Below are positions 1 to 6,994 of a stretch of 15,550 bases of DNA, one piece after another. Under the pieces are notes generated by a model. The model had not been told where the DNA came from, searched no databases, and worked only from the letters and a program-made list of their open reading frames with translations. The translations under genes and the position numbers were made by a program. Numbering within the stretch: position 1 is the first letter of the stretch; each line of letters opens with the position of its first letter. This DNA comes from an uncultured Oscillospiraceae bacterium (GTDB taxonomy: Bacteria; Bacillota; Clostridia; Oscillospirales; Ruminococcaceae). Where the stretch lies: the NCBI GenBank assembly GCA_900552945.1, contig USBI01000043.1, positions 1-15,550 on the forward strand, in the 5' to 3' direction.

Positions 1-27
1 GCAGCGTCAGATGTGTATAAGAGACAG
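1..27 (+). other. Sequencing adapter remnant (Nextera/Tn5 mosaic end)
   Basis: The first 27 bases correspond to the 3' part of the Nextera read-1 transposase adapter and finish with the 19-base Tn5 mosaic end AGATGTGTATAAGAGACAG at 9-27. This is library-preparation sequence joined to genomic DNA at base 28, so the contig really begins at 28. Read as protein, the adapter gives MYKRQ on the plus strand and LSLIHI on the minus strand, both familiar contamination signatures. No biological function should be assigned to these bases. Confidence 0.97.
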
Positions 28-516
28 GGCGCATATGTCATCGGCGTGCGCCGTACGGAGGGGGAACTTCCTTCCTGTTACGATGAAGTCCATCTGGTTT
101 CCGAACTGGATTCTCTTCTCCCACGCGCGGACGTCGTTGCCATGAGCCTGCCCGGCACGCCGGAAACCCGCCATATCATCGATCAACACGCGCTGTCCCT
201 CATGAAAGATGATGCGGTCCTCATCAACGTAGGACGCGGTTCGGCGGTAGACGGAGAGGCGCTCTGTGACGCCATGGAACAGGGAAAACTCTGGGGCGCC
301 GCGCTGGATGTGACCGAGCCGGAGCCGCTCCCGCCCGAACACCGCATGTGGAAGATTCCGAACCTGCTCATTACCCCGCACGCCGCGGGCGGGTTCCATC
401 TGGAACTGACGCTTGATTACATCGTCGGCATTTTTGAGCGCAATCTCACCCATCTGTTAAACGGCGAACCGTTTGAGAATCTGGTGGATTTTCAAACCGG
501 TTATCGCAAAAAATAA
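28..516 (+). CDS. D-2-hydroxyacid dehydrogenase, 5'-truncated by contig end
   Basis: This is the C-terminal ~162 residues of an NAD(P)-dependent D-isomer-specific 2-hydroxyacid dehydrogenase, a family that reversibly reduces 2-keto acids to D-2-hydroxy acids in the cytoplasm. Full members have roughly 310-330 residues, so about half is missing. The GxGxxG nucleotide-binding loop is lost; the visible part starts at the following strand (GAYVIGVRRT). The three catalytic residues of the family are present: Arg in NVGRGSAVDG, Glu in DVTEPEPLP and His in TPHAAGG. The GTG at 13 lies in adapter sequence and is not a start. The gene ends 35 bases before the transporter pair on the same strand and may share its transcript. 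Substrate cannot be told from this fragment. Confidence 0.9.
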   Translation, partial: GAYVIGVRRTEGELPSCYDEVHLVSELDSLLPRADVVAMSLPGTPETRHIIDQHALSLMKDDAVLINVGRGSAVDGEALCDAMEQGKLWGAALDVTEPEPLPPEHRMWKIPNLLITPHAAGGFHLELTLDYIVGIFERNLTHLLNGEPFENLVDFQTGYRKK

Positions 517-551
517 ACCCTGACATTATGAAAACAAAGACTGGAGGCAGT

Positions 552-1151
552 ATGGAACAGGAAAGATCACTCAAACGCACGCCAAAGCTGTACTGGAAAA
601 TATTTCTTTCCACCTTTACGCTGAGCGCGTTCACTTTTGGCGGAGGATATGTCATTGTCCCGCTGATGCAGAAAAAATTTGTCATTCAGTACGGTTGGAT
701 TGACGAAAAGGAAATGCTGGATCTGGTTGCGGTTGCGCAGTCGGCTCCGGGGCCCATTGCGGTCAATGCGTCCATTATGATCGGATACCGGCTGGGAGGC
801 GTGCTGGGAGCGCTTGTCAGTATGCTCGGCACCGTTTTGCCGCCGTTTGTCATCATTTCTATCATTTCGTTTTTTTATCAGGCGTTTCGTGACAATTACA
901 TCGTCGCGACAGTAATGAAGGGCATGCAGGCGGGTGTTGCCGCGGTGATTGTAGACGCGGTGGTTAAAATGGCCATTAACGTGGGTAAAGAAAAAAGCGT
1001 GCTGTCTTACTGTATTATGATTGGTTCGTTCATTGTCTCCTACTTCTTTGAAGTCAATGTAGTCTTTGTTATCCTCGCTTGTGCTTTGGTGGGGATTGTT
1101 GCTACCATCATTCGCGGCAGACGAGCGAAAGCGAAAGGAGGAGAACGGTAA
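552..1151 (+). CDS. chrA: CHR-family (chromate) transporter, half-size subunit 1
   Basis: A 199-residue integral membrane protein of the CHR (chromate ion transporter) family. Long members carry two homologous domains; this one has a single domain, as in the short-chain CHR proteins that work as pairs. Visible signatures are FGGGY at residues 29-33 and APGP at 65-68, followed by several hydrophobic segments and a positive tail (RGRRAKAKGGER). I chose ATG 552 because GGAGG lies at 543-547; the in-frame ATG at 528 has no ribosome binding site. The stop overlaps the start of the second subunit by one base (TAATG), which implies translational coupling and a heterodimer. Family members export chromate or related oxyanions, but the native substrate in an anaerobe is uncertain. 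Confidence 0.9.
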   Translation: MEQERSLKRTPKLYWKIFLSTFTLSAFTFGGGYVIVPLMQKKFVIQYGWIDEKEMLDLVAVAQSAPGPIAVNASIMIGYRLGGVLGALVSMLGTVLPPFVIISIISFFYQAFRDNYIVATVMKGMQAGVAAVIVDAVVKMAINVGKEKSVLSYCIMIGSFIVSYFFEVNVVFVILACALVGIVATIIRGRRAKAKGGER

Positions 1152-1723
1152 TGGTTTACCTGGAACTTCTCTGGAGCTTTTTCCAGATTGGCCTGTTCAG
1201 CTTCGGCGGCGGTTACGCGGCGCTTCCGCTCATCCAGACTCAGGTGGTCGACCTGCACGGCTGGCTCAATATGACGGAATTTGTCGATATCATCACCATC
1301 TCGCAGATGACACCGGGGCCGATCGCCATTAACGCATCCACCTTTGTCGGCATGCGGATCGCGGGCGTAGGCGGCGCTGTGGTCGCTACCCTGGGGTGCG
1401 TGCTGCCTTCCTGCATCATCGTGTTGATTCTGGCGTACCTGTATTACAAATACCGCGGCCTTTCCATGATTCAGGGCGCGCTCAGCGGTCTGCGCCCCGC
1501 GGTTGTTTCGCTCATCGCGTCATCCGGTATGGGGATTATGATTCTGGCGCTCTGGGGCGGTGACACCCTATGGAGCTTTGCGATTGATAAAATCGATTGG
1601 GTGGCGGTTGGCATTTTCGCGGTCGCGCTGTTTGTGCTGCGCAAGTTTAAGCTCAACCCCATTTATGTCATGCTGGGCGCAGGTGTGCTCGGGCTTTGCA
1701 TCTACCCGTTCCTGCCCGCGTAG
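1151..1723 (+). CDS. chrA: CHR-family (chromate) transporter, half-size subunit 2
   Basis: The second half-size CHR-family protein (190 residues), coupled to the first by the TAATG overlap at 1149-1153. It repeats the same landmarks: FGGGY at residues 18-22 and TPGP at 54-57, in a hydrophobic protein with several predicted membrane spans. The ribosome binding site AAAGGAGGAG at 1134-1143 lies inside the end of the upstream gene. The frame is open further upstream to 1079, but the homologous part begins at ATG 1151 (MVYLELLWSFF). In characterised short-chain pairs both subunits are needed and sit in opposite membrane orientations; by inference the same holds here. queH follows after 19 bases. 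Confidence 0.9.
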   Translation: MVYLELLWSFFQIGLFSFGGGYAALPLIQTQVVDLHGWLNMTEFVDIITISQMTPGPIAINASTFVGMRIAGVGGAVVATLGCVLPSCIIVLILAYLYYKYRGLSMIQGALSGLRPAVVSLIASSGMGIMILALWGGDTLWSFAIDKIDWVAVGIFAVALFVLRKFKLNPIYVMLGAGVLGLCIYPFLPA

Positions 1724-1742
1724 CAAGAAGGAGGCGTTCGGT

Positions 1743-2390
1743 TTGAACCGGAATTACCAGCGGGAACTCGACCGGCTGCTCGAACAGCTTGAGCGGGAAG
1801 GGCGGGTCCCGTCGCTCCTGCTGCACAGCTGTTGTGCACCCTGCAGCAGTTATGTGCTGGAATATCTGTCCCGTTATTTTTCGATTACGATTTTTTATGA
1901 TAACCCCAATATTTCGCCGGAAGAAGAGTATCGCCGCCGGGTGGAAGAGCAGAAGCGGCTGATTGCGGAAATGGAGTTTGTCCATCCCGTTTCTTTTCTG
2001 GAGGGGGAGTATGACCCTCAGCGGTTTTACAACGCGGTCCGCGGGCTGGAGCAGATTCCCGAAGGCGGAGAACGCTGTTTTGCCTGCTACCGGCTCCGGC
2101 TGCAGGCGGCGGCTGAAGCGGCGCGCGCCGGCGGGTTTGATTATTTTACCACCACCCTTTCCATCAGCCCCATGAAAAAGGCGGACAAACTGGTGGAAGA
2201 GGGAGAGGCCGCGGCACAGGAAATCGGCGTGCCTTATCTGGTATCCGACTTTAAAAAGAAAAACGGCTACAAGCGCTCCACCGAGCTGTCGCACGAATAC
2301 GGCCTTTACCGGCAGGATTACTGCGGCTGTGTATTCTCAAAGCAGGAAGCGCTTGCCCGCCGTCAAAGGGGGTCTACCGATGAAGTTTGA
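1743..2390 (+). CDS. queH: Epoxyqueuosine reductase QueH
   Basis: A 215-residue protein of the QueH family (formerly DUF208), which performs the last step of queuosine synthesis: reduction of epoxyqueuosine to queuosine at position 34 of tRNAs with GUN anticodons. It is the non-orthologous replacement for cobalamin-dependent QueG. The Cys pattern expected for its iron-sulfur/iron centre is present: HSCCAPCS at 28-35, RCFACYR further on, and YCGC near the C terminus. The start is TTG 1743, eight bases after AAGGAGG (1728-1734); no ATG fits. The gene overlaps the following dehydrogenase by 11 bases. No other queuosine gene is in the window, so its position behind a transporter pair looks opportunistic. 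Confidence 0.93.
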   Translation: MNRNYQRELDRLLEQLEREGRVPSLLLHSCCAPCSSYVLEYLSRYFSITIFYDNPNISPEEEYRRRVEEQKRLIAEMEFVHPVSFLEGEYDPQRFYNAVRGLEQIPEGGERCFACYRLRLQAAAEAARAGGFDYFTTTLSISPMKKADKLVEEGEAAAQEIGVPYLVSDFKKKNGYKRSTELSHEYGLYRQDYCGCVFSKQEALARRQRGSTDEV

Positions 2391-3162
2391 AGGAAGAGTT
2401 TGTGTCATCACCGGCGGAGCGCTCGGCATTGGGCGTTGCATCGCTGAGAGCTTCGCCCGCAAGGGAGCGGTGGTCGCGTTTATTGACCGGGATGAACGCG
2501 CCGGCCGGGAAACACTGGAACGGCTGAAGGTGTTAAACGGCGGCAAACACCTTTTTTACCACGGCGATGTGGCGGAAGAAAAAGCGTTGGAAACCTTTGC
2601 CGATGTTCTTGGTGAGGCGTACGGCGGGGTGGATTTTCTCATCAACAACGCCTGTATAAGCAACCGCGGCATCCTTTCCGGCTGCACTTATGAGGATTTT
2701 AACTACATCCTCCGGGTGGGAGTCAGCGCGCCGTACCGGCTGACCCAGCTGCTCCTCCCGTCTTTTTCAGAGGATGCGGCCATCGTCAACATTGCGTCCA
2801 CCCGTGCGTTCATGTCTCAGCCGGATACGGAAAGCTATACCGCAGCCAAAGGCGGTATCCTGGCGCTGACCCATGCGCTGGCGGTCAGCCTGTCCGGACG
2901 GGTGCGGGTGAATTCCATCAGCCCCGGTTGGATTGACACCGGCAGTTACCATGAAGAGCATTATACCCCGGATTATACGGTGGCGGATGTGGCACAGCAC
3001 CCGTCCGGACGGGTCGGCGTTCCGGAGGATATCGCCCGCGCGGCCCTGTTCCTCTGCGACCCGGCAAACAGCTTTGTCAACGGGGAAAACATCACTGTGG
3101 ATGGCGGCATGACTAAGCTTATGATTTACACCGGTGACGAGGGCTGGGAGTACCACGCCTGA
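2380..3162 (+). CDS. Short-chain dehydrogenase/reductase (SDR), NAD-type
   Basis: A 260-residue classical SDR oxidoreductase. Motifs in order are the dinucleotide-binding TGGALGIG (11-18), Asp36 after the second strand (favouring NAD over NADP), NNAC at 89-92 where most relatives have NNAG, catalytic Ser140, and YTAAK (Tyr153, Lys157). A typical C-terminal ENITVDGG segment follows. The Asn of the usual catalytic tetrad is not evident: the matching stretch reads RVGVSAP. ATG 2380 has AAAGGGGG seven bases upstream and overlaps the end of queH. SDRs act on many alcohols, sugars and ketones, and the substrate is not deducible. It is likely co-transcribed with queH. Confidence 0.92.
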   Translation: MKFEGRVCVITGGALGIGRCIAESFARKGAVVAFIDRDERAGRETLERLKVLNGGKHLFYHGDVAEEKALETFADVLGEAYGGVDFLINNACISNRGILSGCTYEDFNYILRVGVSAPYRLTQLLLPSFSEDAAIVNIASTRAFMSQPDTESYTAAKGGILALTHALAVSLSGRVRVNSISPGWIDTGSYHEEHYTPDYTVADVAQHPSGRVGVPEDIARAALFLCDPANSFVNGENITVDGGMTKLMIYTGDEGWEYHA

Positions 3163-3248
3163 TTGATAAAATTGAGATTGGATGGCTCAGCTGCCCAATA
3201 ACGATTGTTCTTGCGGCGCTTGTTTCATTTGAGAAAGGAGTCATAACA

Positions 3249-3710
3249 GTGGAGAAATCTCTCATCGCCCCTTGCGGAATCAACTGCGCGGTTTGCCGTC
3301 AGTGCCAGAAAAAGAAAGACGGATGCAAAGGCTGCCGGTTTGAGACAAACCTGAAAAGCAAGACCTGTACTCTGAAAAACTGCGCCAAACCGTCTAAGAC
3401 CAATCCGGAGCTTTGTGCCGGCTGTACGGCGCTGCCCTGCCGCCGCCTGCGGGATTTTGACCGCCGTTACTGGGAAAAGACTTGTGGCTTTCTCAGCGTG
3501 ATTGACAATCTGCGAAAAATCGAACAGCAGGGGATGGACGCGTTTTTGAAACAGGAGGAGGCCAAGTGGACCTGCTCATCCTGCGGAAGCCGTCTGAGCG
3601 TTTCTTTTTATACCTGCCCTTCCTGTGGCAGCCCGTACCGTAAGGCGTCACAAAAGGAACTGGAGCGGGAAGAACGGATGAAACAGAAAAAACAAATGCG
3701 GAATCAATAA
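3249..3710 (+). CDS. DUF3795 Cys-rich protein with C-terminal zinc ribbon
   Basis: A 153-residue, very cysteine-rich cytoplasmic protein. The N-terminal part fits the DUF3795 pattern (PCGINCAVC at 8-16, then further CxxC pairs and CAGC/LPC around 56-64). The C-terminal part adds a four-Cys zinc-ribbon-like module (CSSC at 109-112, CPSC at 123-126) and a charged, Lys/Glu-rich tail. The cysteines probably bind metal, but no function is established for the family as far as I know. The start is GTG 3249 with GAAAGGAG eight bases upstream. It lies 86 bases after the SDR gene with no convincing promoter between, so it may be the last gene of that operon; a strong terminator follows at once. Confidence 0.85.
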   Translation: MEKSLIAPCGINCAVCRQCQKKKDGCKGCRFETNLKSKTCTLKNCAKPSKTNPELCAGCTALPCRRLRDFDRRYWEKTCGFLSVIDNLRKIEQQGMDAFLKQEEAKWTCSSCGSRLSVSFYTCPSCGSPYRKASQKELEREERMKQKKQMRNQ

Positions 3711-3748
3711 AAACAGCCGTAAGGAGCAAATCCTTACGGCTGTTTTTT
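3711..3748. terminator. Bidirectional intrinsic terminator
   Basis: A perfect inverted repeat with 13-base arms (3713-3725 and 3731-3743) and a five-base loop, bordered by A-runs on the left and a T-run on the right. It sits between the convergent DUF3795 and aldo/keto reductase genes and can end transcription from both sides. Confidence 0.93.
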
Positions 3749-3794
3749 ATTTGTTTGAGAGAACCTTTCCGGGGAGGAAAGGAAATTGTATTAT

Positions 3795-4742
3795 TTACTT
3801 CAAAATCAACTCTTGGTAATATGTTTCGATCTGTTCCATATCGCTGTCGGAAAGTTTCCACTCCATGGTCTTCGCGTTTTCTTCAATCTGGTCAGGACGT
3901 TTCGCGCCGACAATTACGTTGGAAACGAACGATTTCTGCGCCAGGTAATTGATGGCAAGCTGGGAAACCGGTTTTCCGTAACCTGCGGCGATTTCTTCCA
4001 ATTTATCCAGCAGAGCACGGTATTTGGACCATTCCGGCTCCTGGAAGAAGGGGTAGAACCGCGCACGGTGGTCGCCTTCCTCAAATTTTGGAATCTCTTT
4101 GAATTTTCCGGTCAGCAGTCCGCCCGCCAGTCCGCCATATACCATGACCGCTTTGCCGCGTTTTTCACAGTACTGCATGATCTCCAGCCGGTCGCGGAAG
4201 ATGAGCGAATATTCCGGCTCCAAAACGTCAACATTGACAAATTTTTCGATGACTTCGATTTGGTCAATGGTGAAGTTGGAAACACCGAAGTATTTAATTT
4301 TTCCGCTTTCTTTGACTTTGGCAATGGCCTCTGCCGTTGCTTCCAGCGGGGTGTTGATATCCGGCCAGTGGAGCAGGTAAACGTCGATGACGTCCACACC
4401 CAGTCTGCGGCGGGAATCATCCACCTCTTTGAAGATGCTCTCCGGCGTCAGCCGTTTGACAACGTGTTTGTCCGGCCCTTCATGGAAGATGCCGCATTTG
4501 GTGGTGATGAACACCTTGTCACGCTTGCCGCGGATGGCTTTTCCAACGACTTCCTCTGCATGGCCGTCACCGTAACCTGGCGCGGTGTCGATGAGATTGA
4601 TGCCGCAGTCGATGGCTTTTTCAATGGTGGCGATGGAGTTTGCATCGTCCACCTGACCCCAGAAATCGTTGCCGTATGCCCATGTGCCGAGGCTGATTTC
4701 TGAAACCTTCATGTCAGTGCTTCCGAATTGTTTGAATCGCAT
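3795..4742 (-). CDS. Aldo/keto reductase
   Basis: A 315-residue NAD(P)H-dependent aldo/keto reductase with the expected TIM-barrel length. The catalytic tetrad is complete: Asp52 and Tyr57 in IDTAPGYG, Lys82 in ITTKCG and His125 in YLLHWPD. The C-terminal cofactor-binding part contains VIVGAKRPDQIEEN. I place the start at ATG 4742 (MRFKQFGSTD), preceded by GGAGGG; the longer frame to 4844 runs through the promoter and is not coding. The gene is transcribed divergently from a WYL-domain regulator, from its own near-consensus promoter. These enzymes reduce sugar aldehydes, ketones or methylglyoxal-like compounds; the substrate here is unknown. Confidence 0.94.
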   Translation of the reverse strand: MRFKQFGSTDMKVSEISLGTWAYGNDFWGQVDDANSIATIEKAIDCGINLIDTAPGYGDGHAEEVVGKAIRGKRDKVFITTKCGIFHEGPDKHVVKRLTPESIFKEVDDSRRRLGVDVIDVYLLHWPDINTPLEATAEAIAKVKESGKIKYFGVSNFTIDQIEVIEKFVNVDVLEPEYSLIFRDRLEIMQYCEKRGKAVMVYGGLAGGLLTGKFKEIPKFEEGDHRARFYPFFQEPEWSKYRALLDKLEEIAAGYGKPVSQLAINYLAQKSFVSNVIVGAKRPDQIEENAKTMEWKLSDSDMEQIETYYQELILK

Positions 4743-4815
4743 GTTTTTCCCTCCGTTTGTACCGCAGAGCGGCACGTGTTGTGATGTTGGTTGGATGATG
4801 GTTTCGTATGAGTTC

Positions 4816-4844
4816 ATTATAACGGTTCTGTTTTGAAAATGCAA
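4816..4844 (-). promoter_or_regulatory. Sigma-A-type promoter of the aldo/keto reductase
   Basis: On the minus strand, -35 TTGCAT (4839-4844), a 17-base spacer and a perfect -10 TATAAT (4816-4821). The predicted start near 4809 gives a leader of about 65 bases with a GGAGGG ribosome binding site. Confidence 0.75.
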
Positions 4845-4860
4845 TGGGTGGGGGGCTTGC

Positions 4861-4890
4861 TTGTGTTACAGGCGGCGAATGTGTTACAAT
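4861..4890 (+). promoter_or_regulatory. Candidate promoter of the WYL regulator, with direct repeat
   Basis: TACAAT (4885-4890) is a good -10; the element 18 bases upstream, TTGTGT (4861-4866), is a weak -35. The nine bases TGTGTTACA occur twice, at 4862-4870 and 4880-4888, exactly 18 bases apart and overlapping both promoter elements. That spacing would suit a dimeric regulator or could be chance. Confidence 0.45.
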
Positions 4891-4918
4891 CAAAGAAAAT
4901 GATTTGGGTGGGGATTTT

Positions 4919-5917
4919 TTGGCAAAGTCGGCAAATCAGAAATTAAAGCTTCTTTATCTTGCGAAGATTTTTTTAGAGCGCACGGACGAAGAGCATCCGC
5001 TTACGACAGCGCAGCTCATTGAGGCGCTTGCTGATTACGGCGTTTCGGCGGAGCGGAAGTCGCTTTACAGCGACATGGAAGCGCTGTCTCTGTTCGGGCT
5101 TGATATCGTCACCCACCATGCTAAACAGTACGGCTATTTTGTGGCGAACCGAACCTTTGAGCTGCCGCAGCTCAAGCTCCTTGTGGACGCGGTCGCATCC
5201 TCAAAGGTCATCACCGAAGAAAAATCCCGGGAGCTTATGAAGAAACTGGAAAGCCTCACCAGCGTTTATAATGCCCGGCAGCTTCACCGGCAGGTCATCG
5301 TAGCAAACCGCAGCAAAACGGACAACCAGCAGGTGTACTATAACGTGGACGCCATCCACGAAGCCATTTCGTCCGAACGGCAGATCACCTTTCGCTATTT
5401 CGATTACGGGCTTCAAAAGCAGAAGGTCTACCGGGATGACGGAGCCCTTCGTACGGCGAGCCCGTACGCGCTGCTCTGGGACGATGAAAACTATTATCTG
5501 GTGGCCTATTATGAAAAATATGAAAAGCCCGTTCATTTTCGAGTGGATAAGATGGAGAGCATCACCGTGACCGATGCTCCCCGGCTTCCCATGCCCAAGG
5601 GCTTCAGTCTGGAGGATTACTCCCGCCGGGTCTTCAATATGTATGGGGGAGAGGAACAGGCAGTTCGTCTGCGGTTTGATAATTCGCTCATCGGTGTGGT
5701 GCTGGACCGGTTCGGAAAAGACCTGTTGACCGAGCAAATGGATGAACACTCTTTTTCCGTGCGGGTGCAGGTATCGGTCAGTCCCACCTTTTTCGGCTGG
5801 CTGTTCCAGTTCGGTTCGCGGGCGGAGATCCTTTCGCCGGACAGCGTGAGAGAGCAGTTTGCACGGCAGCTTGACGCAGTGCTTGTTCAGTACGGCAAAA
5901 CGGCAGAGCGGCAGTGA
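4919..5917 (+). CDS. WYL-domain transcriptional regulator
   Basis: A 332-residue DNA-binding regulator: an N-terminal winged helix-turn-helix (about residues 5-75, starting MAKSANQKLKLLYLAK), a linker, and a WYL domain (about 140-215, with SPYALLWDDENYYLVAYYE and HFRVDKM), then the C-terminal extension usual in this family. WYL domains sense ligands, nucleic acids among them in several defence and DNA-damage regulators. I chose TTG 4919 because the homologous part starts there and GGTGGGGA lies just upstream; the frame stays open to 4844, but that stretch holds the promoter. The divergent aldo/keto reductase is its most likely local target, which is inference. No defence genes are nearby. Confidence 0.9.
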   Translation: MAKSANQKLKLLYLAKIFLERTDEEHPLTTAQLIEALADYGVSAERKSLYSDMEALSLFGLDIVTHHAKQYGYFVANRTFELPQLKLLVDAVASSKVITEEKSRELMKKLESLTSVYNARQLHRQVIVANRSKTDNQQVYYNVDAIHEAISSERQITFRYFDYGLQKQKVYRDDGALRTASPYALLWDDENYYLVAYYEKYEKPVHFRVDKMESITVTDAPRLPMPKGFSLEDYSRRVFNMYGGEEQAVRLRFDNSLIGVVLDRFGKDLLTEQMDEHSFSVRVQVSVSPTFFGWLFQFGSRAEILSPDSVREQFARQLDAVLVQYGKTAERQ

Positions 5918-5930
5918 TGATTTTAAAGGA

Positions 5931-5965
5931 AAAGGCACACTTCCAAAAGGAAGCGTGCCTTTTTT
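5931..5965. terminator. Bidirectional intrinsic terminator
   Basis: A 14-base-pair stem with one mismatch (5931-5944 and 5949-5962), an AAAA loop and a T-run to 5965; an A-run on the left serves the opposite strand. It lies between the convergent WYL regulator and PPIase genes. Confidence 0.9.
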
Positions 5966-5979
5966 GGTGCTTCAAAAAA

Positions 5980-6498
5980 TTACAGGGTTTCCGGCTCACC
6001 GTAATCAACGCCGAAAGTCTCAACGGTGACTTCTTCCATGACTTCGTCCTCAAGAGGCTTGTCCATGTAGTCCCGTTTGACGTTGACGATGCGCTGGACC
6101 TCGTCGATCCCTTCGGTCACCTTGCCGAATGCAGCGTACTGCCCGTCCAGATGCGGAGCATCCGCCGCCATGATGAAGAACTGGGACCCTGCGCTGTCCG
6201 GACGCATGGAACGCGCCATCGACAGAACACCGGTGGTGTGACGCAGCGGATTGTTAAAGCCGTTCATGGCAAATTCGCCTTTGATGCTGTAATCCGGGCC
6301 GCCCATTCCGGTCCCTTCCGGGTCGCCGCCCTGAATCATGAAACCGGGGATAACCCGGTGGAAAATCAGCCCGTTATAAAAGCCTTTCTGGATGAGAGAG
6401 ATGAAGTTTTTGACCGTGTTGGGGGCAATTTCCGGGTAAAGCTCCGCTTTGATGATGTTCCCCGCGCCGGTCTTTATCGTCACAATGGGATTGCTCAT
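5980..6498 (-). CDS. Cyclophilin-type peptidyl-prolyl cis-trans isomerase
   Basis: A 172-residue cyclophilin that speeds cis-trans isomerisation of Xaa-Pro bonds during protein folding. The family signature is clear: FHRVIPGFMIQGGD at 46-59 (with the catalytic Arg48), GSQFFI at 104-109 and AAFGKV near 122-127. The Trp that confers cyclosporin sensitivity in human cyclophilin is Tyr121 here, as in many bacterial members. There is no signal peptide, so it acts in the cytoplasm. ATG 6498 has GGAGGAATT upstream, and a TATAAT promoter lies 37 bases before it. It forms a single-gene unit. Confidence 0.95.
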   Translation of the reverse strand: MSNPIVTIKTGAGNIIKAELYPEIAPNTVKNFISLIQKGFYNGLIFHRVIPGFMIQGGDPEGTGMGGPDYSIKGEFAMNGFNNPLRHTTGVLSMARSMRPDSAGSQFFIMAADAPHLDGQYAAFGKVTEGIDEVQRIVNVKRDYMDKPLEDEVMEEVTVETFGVDYGEPETL

Positions 6499-6534
6499 AT
6501 TGAATTCCTCCGTCTTGAATATAAACTTTTTCTT

Positions 6535-6563
6535 ATTATAACCGCTTTCCCCGCTGGGCGCAA
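6535..6563 (-). promoter_or_regulatory. Promoter of the PPIase gene
   Basis: On the minus strand, perfect -10 TATAAT (6535-6540), a 17-base spacer and a weak -35 TTGCGC (6558-6563). The predicted start near 6528 is about 30 bases before ATG 6498. Confidence 0.6.
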
Positions 6564-6703
6564 GCGTAAAAACAGCAGGTTTTTAACCGTAAAGCTGCCG
6601 TCCACTCAATCGATGAGAAAGAAACAATAAGGCATTCCGATGATTCAGCGGGGATAGAACGCTTGTATGAAGCCGGAGAATTCGAATTGAGAAAGGAAAC
6701 GTC

Positions 6704-6732
6704 TTGCAATCCTGCCGCTGTGGGATTAAAAT
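6704..6732 (+). promoter_or_regulatory. Promoter of the DUF1653-Smr pair
   Basis: TTGCAA (6704-6709), a 17-base spacer and TAAAAT (6727-6732, five of six consensus bases). The predicted start near 6739 fits a short leader carrying AAGGGG before the GTG at 6767, and argues against translation from TTG 6704. Confidence 0.55.
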
Positions 6733-6766
6733 GAAAAGAAAACCGGTTTGGAAGGGGCTGTTTTGG

Positions 6767-6994
6767 GTGGAAGAGATCCGGTTGGGCCGTTACCGCCACT
6801 TTAAGGGCGGCGAGTATGAAGTGCTCGCCCTTGCAAAACACAGTGAAACGCTGGAAGATTATGTTGTTTATCGTGCGCTTTATGGGGAATATGGCGTATG
6901 GATTCGCCCGGCCTCCATGTGGAACGAGACAGTGGAGCGGGACGGCGGTGTTTTCCGCCGGTTTACCTACATTGGCGGGGAGGCGGAAAAATGA
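6767..6994 (+). CDS. DUF1653 domain protein
   Basis: A 75-residue protein that is almost entirely one DUF1653 domain: GRYRHFKGGEYEVLALAKHS, then YVVYRALYGEYGVWIRP and a final FRRFTYIG. Proteins of this family are usually about 70-80 residues and start just before the GxYxHFKG motif, which supports GTG 6767 (GAAGGGG nine bases upstream). The frame stays open to TTG 6704, but that would begin inside the -35 element of the likely promoter. The biochemical function of DUF1653 is unknown to me. The gene overlaps the Smr gene by four bases (ATGA), so the two are translationally coupled. Confidence 0.82.
   Translation: MEEIRLGRYRHFKGGEYEVLALAKHSETLEDYVVYRALYGEYGVWIRPASMWNETVERDGGVFRRFTYIGGEAEK

Noticed and set aside
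13..27. GTG 13 as start of the dehydrogenase
   Set aside because: The codon lies inside adapter sequence; the true start is off the contig.
7..453. Minus-strand open frame across the first gene, ending in LSLIHI
   Set aside because: It is antisense to the dehydrogenase, and its end is translated adapter sequence.
3786..4703. A 305-codon plus-strand open frame opposite the aldo/keto reductase
   Set aside because: It is antisense to a well-supported enzyme and has no recognisable domain.
4743..4844. N-terminal extension of the aldo/keto reductase
   Set aside because: It runs through the promoter, is not family-like, and ATG 4742 has a good ribosome binding site.
6548..6654. Nine-base inverted repeat TCCCCGCTG/CAGCGGGGA about 90 bases apart
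   Set aside because: The arms are far apart, between two divergent genes, with no further pairing that would indicate a structured RNA.
6704..6766. TTG 6704 as start of the DUF1653 protein
   Set aside because: It coincides with a -35-like element; GTG 6767 has a binding site and matches the family's usual start. The GAAAGGA before 6704 keeps this a possible alternative.
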